The notes beneath the pieces were generated by a model. The model saw only the letters and a list, made by a program, of their open reading frames with translations, was not told where the DNA came from and did no database searches. The position numbers were made by a program, and so were the translations under genes. Shown in pieces: positions 5,160-6,267 of a DNA stretch of 6,267 bases. Positions within the stretch are counted from its first letter, which is position 1. Every line of letters begins with the position of its first letter. The stretch covers positions 1 to 6,267 of the forward strand of contig DAIDID010000010.1 of the NCBI GenBank assembly GCA_027459545.1, given 5' to 3'. This DNA comes from Candidatus Parcubacteria bacterium (GTDB lineage: Bacteria; Patescibacteriota; Minisyncoccia; Phycocordibacterales; Phycocordibacteraceae).

Positions 5160-5927
5160 ATGAACGAAGGTAGGCTGCACCCAATAACCATCGCAGTCCG
5201 AGAGATCTCGGCTATCTTTGGTCGTATGGGATTTGGAGTTGTTGCAGGACCAGAGCTAGAAGACGAATGGCATAATTTTACCTCACTCAACGTTCCTGCC
5301 GATCATCCGGCAAGAGACATGCAAGACACGTTTTGGATTAAAGGAGCGGAGGGTTTTTCTGAACATGAAAGGAGTGTTATGCGCACGCATACTTCACCGA
5401 TGCAAATGCGCTATATGGAAGAACAGGTGCGGGCAGGAATACAACCTCCCTATAGAATAATTGTTCCTGGGAAAGTCTTTCGAAACGAAGCGACAGATGC
5501 GACGCACGAGGCGCAGTTTTATCAAAACGAAGGGCTAGTTGTGGGGAAAGGAATTACACTTGCACACTTAAAAGGTACGCTCGATTCTTTTTTTAAAGAC
5601 TACCTCGGACCAGAAGCACAAGTCCGTTTTCGACCTAGCTTTTTTCCATTTACCGAGCCCTCAGTAGAAGTTGACGTGTGGTTTGTGGGAGCAAAAGATA
5701 ACACAACCGAAGAGAAGCAAGGTAGATGGCTTGAAGTAATGGGCGCTGGCATGGTACATCCACAAGTGCTTGAAAATGCAGGTATTGATTCTAGTACATA
5801 CCAAGGATTTGCGTTTGGAGGTGGTATTGAAAGACTCATTATGGTTAAACACGGAGTGCATGACGTGCGCCTTTTCCATTCAGGAGACTTGCGCTTTGTG
5901 TATGGTTTTGAAGAGGTATTTTCGTAG
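5160..5927 (+). CDS. pheS: Phenylalanyl-tRNA synthetase alpha subunit, catalytic domain only
   Basis: PheS is the catalytic subunit of the (alpha-beta)2 class II synthetase that charges tRNA-Phe. The 255-aa product has class II motif 1 (HPITIAVREI through GVVAGPELE, 7-34) and motif 2 with FRNEATDATHEAQFYQ (107-122). Motif 3 is FAFGGGIERLIM (217-228), containing the ATP-binding arginine. The family strings HPARDMQDTFW, EVDVWF and GAGMVHPQVL are also present. It starts at the point matching about residue 100 of E. coli PheS (327 aa), so the N-terminal helical or coiled-coil arm that contacts tRNA is absent. The missing arm is not hidden upstream: a perfect -10 sits 6 nt before this ATG and the preceding DNA is the divergent promoter region. 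The next gene, pheT, starts 3 nt after the TAG stop. Confidence 0.97.
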   Translation: MNEGRLHPITIAVREISAIFGRMGFGVVAGPELEDEWHNFTSLNVPADHPARDMQDTFWIKGAEGFSEHERSVMRTHTSPMQMRYMEEQVRAGIQPPYRIIVPGKVFRNEATDATHEAQFYQNEGLVVGKGITLAHLKGTLDSFFKDYLGPEAQVRFRPSFFPFTEPSVEVDVWFVGAKDNTTEEKQGRWLEVMGAGMVHPQVLENAGIDSSTYQGFAFGGGIERLIMVKHGVHDVRLFHSGDLRFVYGFEEVFS

Positions 5928-5930
5928 TAT

Positions 5931-6267
5931 ATGAAAGTCTCGCGAGATTGGTTACAAGAATATTTTGAAAACCCACTTCCAGATGTGGAGGATATTGCAA
6001 ATGTTCTCACGTTTCATTCTTTTGAAATAGAAGAAGTGCTAGGTCTAGATGTGTTTGATGTGAAGGTACTTCCTGATAGGGCAGCGGACTGCCTTTCTCA
6101 TCGAGGTATTGCGCGGGAGATTGGCGCAGTGCTCGATATTGCTGTGGTTGGAGATTCACTTAAGCAAGAGATAGAATCGATGGCAGATAGTGCAGAGCTC
6201 GAAGTTTCTATAGACGACGGAAAGCAATGCTTGAGGTATATAGGTGCTGTTGTGCATGGCGTAAAGG
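5931..6267 (+). CDS. pheT: Phenylalanyl-tRNA synthetase beta subunit, N-terminal part (cut by window end)
   Basis: The visible 112 residues open with MKVSRDWLQEYFENP, matching the B1 domain of PheT (E. coli starts MKFSELWLREWVNP). After FEIEEV (31-36) the sequence passes directly to DVKVLPDRAADCLSHRGIA (43-61), equivalent to the VTPNRADCLGIIGVARDV block found after about residue 150 in E. coli. The roughly 110-residue EMAP-II-like tRNA-binding domain (B2) that normally interrupts B1 is therefore missing. The last visible residues, LRYIGAVVHGVK (101-112), begin the B3/B4 region that carries the editing site in PheT. The gene starts 3 nt after pheS and is surely co-transcribed with it. The nearest purine-rich Shine-Dalgarno-like sequence (AGAGG, 5911-5915) is 15 nt upstream, so translational coupling is more likely. 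The end lies beyond the window. Confidence 0.95.
   Translation, partial: MKVSRDWLQEYFENPLPDVEDIANVLTFHSFEIEEVLGLDVFDVKVLPDRAADCLSHRGIAREIGAVLDIAVVGDSLKQEIESMADSAELEVSIDDGKQCLRYIGAVVHGVK

Noticed and set aside
5047..5184. A 46-residue N-terminal extension of the glycosyltransferase, reaching into pheS
   Set aside because: It would overlap pheS, translate the inverted repeat and -10 elements, and add a segment unlike the GT2 family. The ATG at 5046 immediately precedes the expected membrane segment.

Overview
The window looks like a chromosomal housekeeping region of a Candidate Phyla Radiation (Patescibacteria) bacterium, most likely of the Parcubacteria type. This placement is inferred from short versions of core translation proteins (RF1 319 aa, PheS 255 aa, PheT apparently lacking a domain), tight spacing, near absence of Shine-Dalgarno sequences, and a membrane-anchored thioredoxin-like protein of a style I associate with CPR genomes. 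Stop codons are UAG (4), UAA (3) and UGA (1), so the ordinary bacterial code fits. There is no sign of phage, insertion sequences, CRISPR or a defence system.

Layout. (1) 1-1065, plus: the last codons of a probable ribosomal protein bL31 gene, an intrinsic terminator, then prfA (RF1). (2) 1149-2964, plus: rpsB (uS2), tsf (EF-Ts), a small unrecognised single-pass membrane protein and tRNA-Thr(UGU), ending in an exceptionally long perfect hairpin that absorbs the tRNA 3' end. (3) 3035-3066: a second terminator between convergent units. (4) 3065-5046, minus: a polytopic family 2 glycosyltransferase followed by the membrane-anchored thioredoxin-like protein. (5) 5047-5159: a divergent promoter region centred on a 22-bp inverted repeat. 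(6) 5160-6267, plus: pheS and the start of pheT (cut by the window end).

Functionally, the plus-strand genes supply translation: peptide release, small-subunit assembly, EF-Tu recycling, threonine decoding and Phe-tRNA synthesis. The minus-strand pair probably acts at the cell envelope: one protein polymerises or transfers sugar across the membrane, and the other is an outward-facing redox or thiol protein.

The most notable signals are these. A 30-bp perfect inverted repeat continues the tRNA-Thr acceptor strand into its terminator. Three genes (prfA, rpsB, pheS) share a -10 hexamer exactly 6 nt before their ATG, implying leaderless transcripts. The divergent glycosyltransferase/pheS promoters share a long inverted repeat. 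Both accessory tRNA-contact modules of PheRS (the PheS coiled coil and the PheT EMAP-II-like domain) appear to be missing. I did not find a clearly new multi-gene system.
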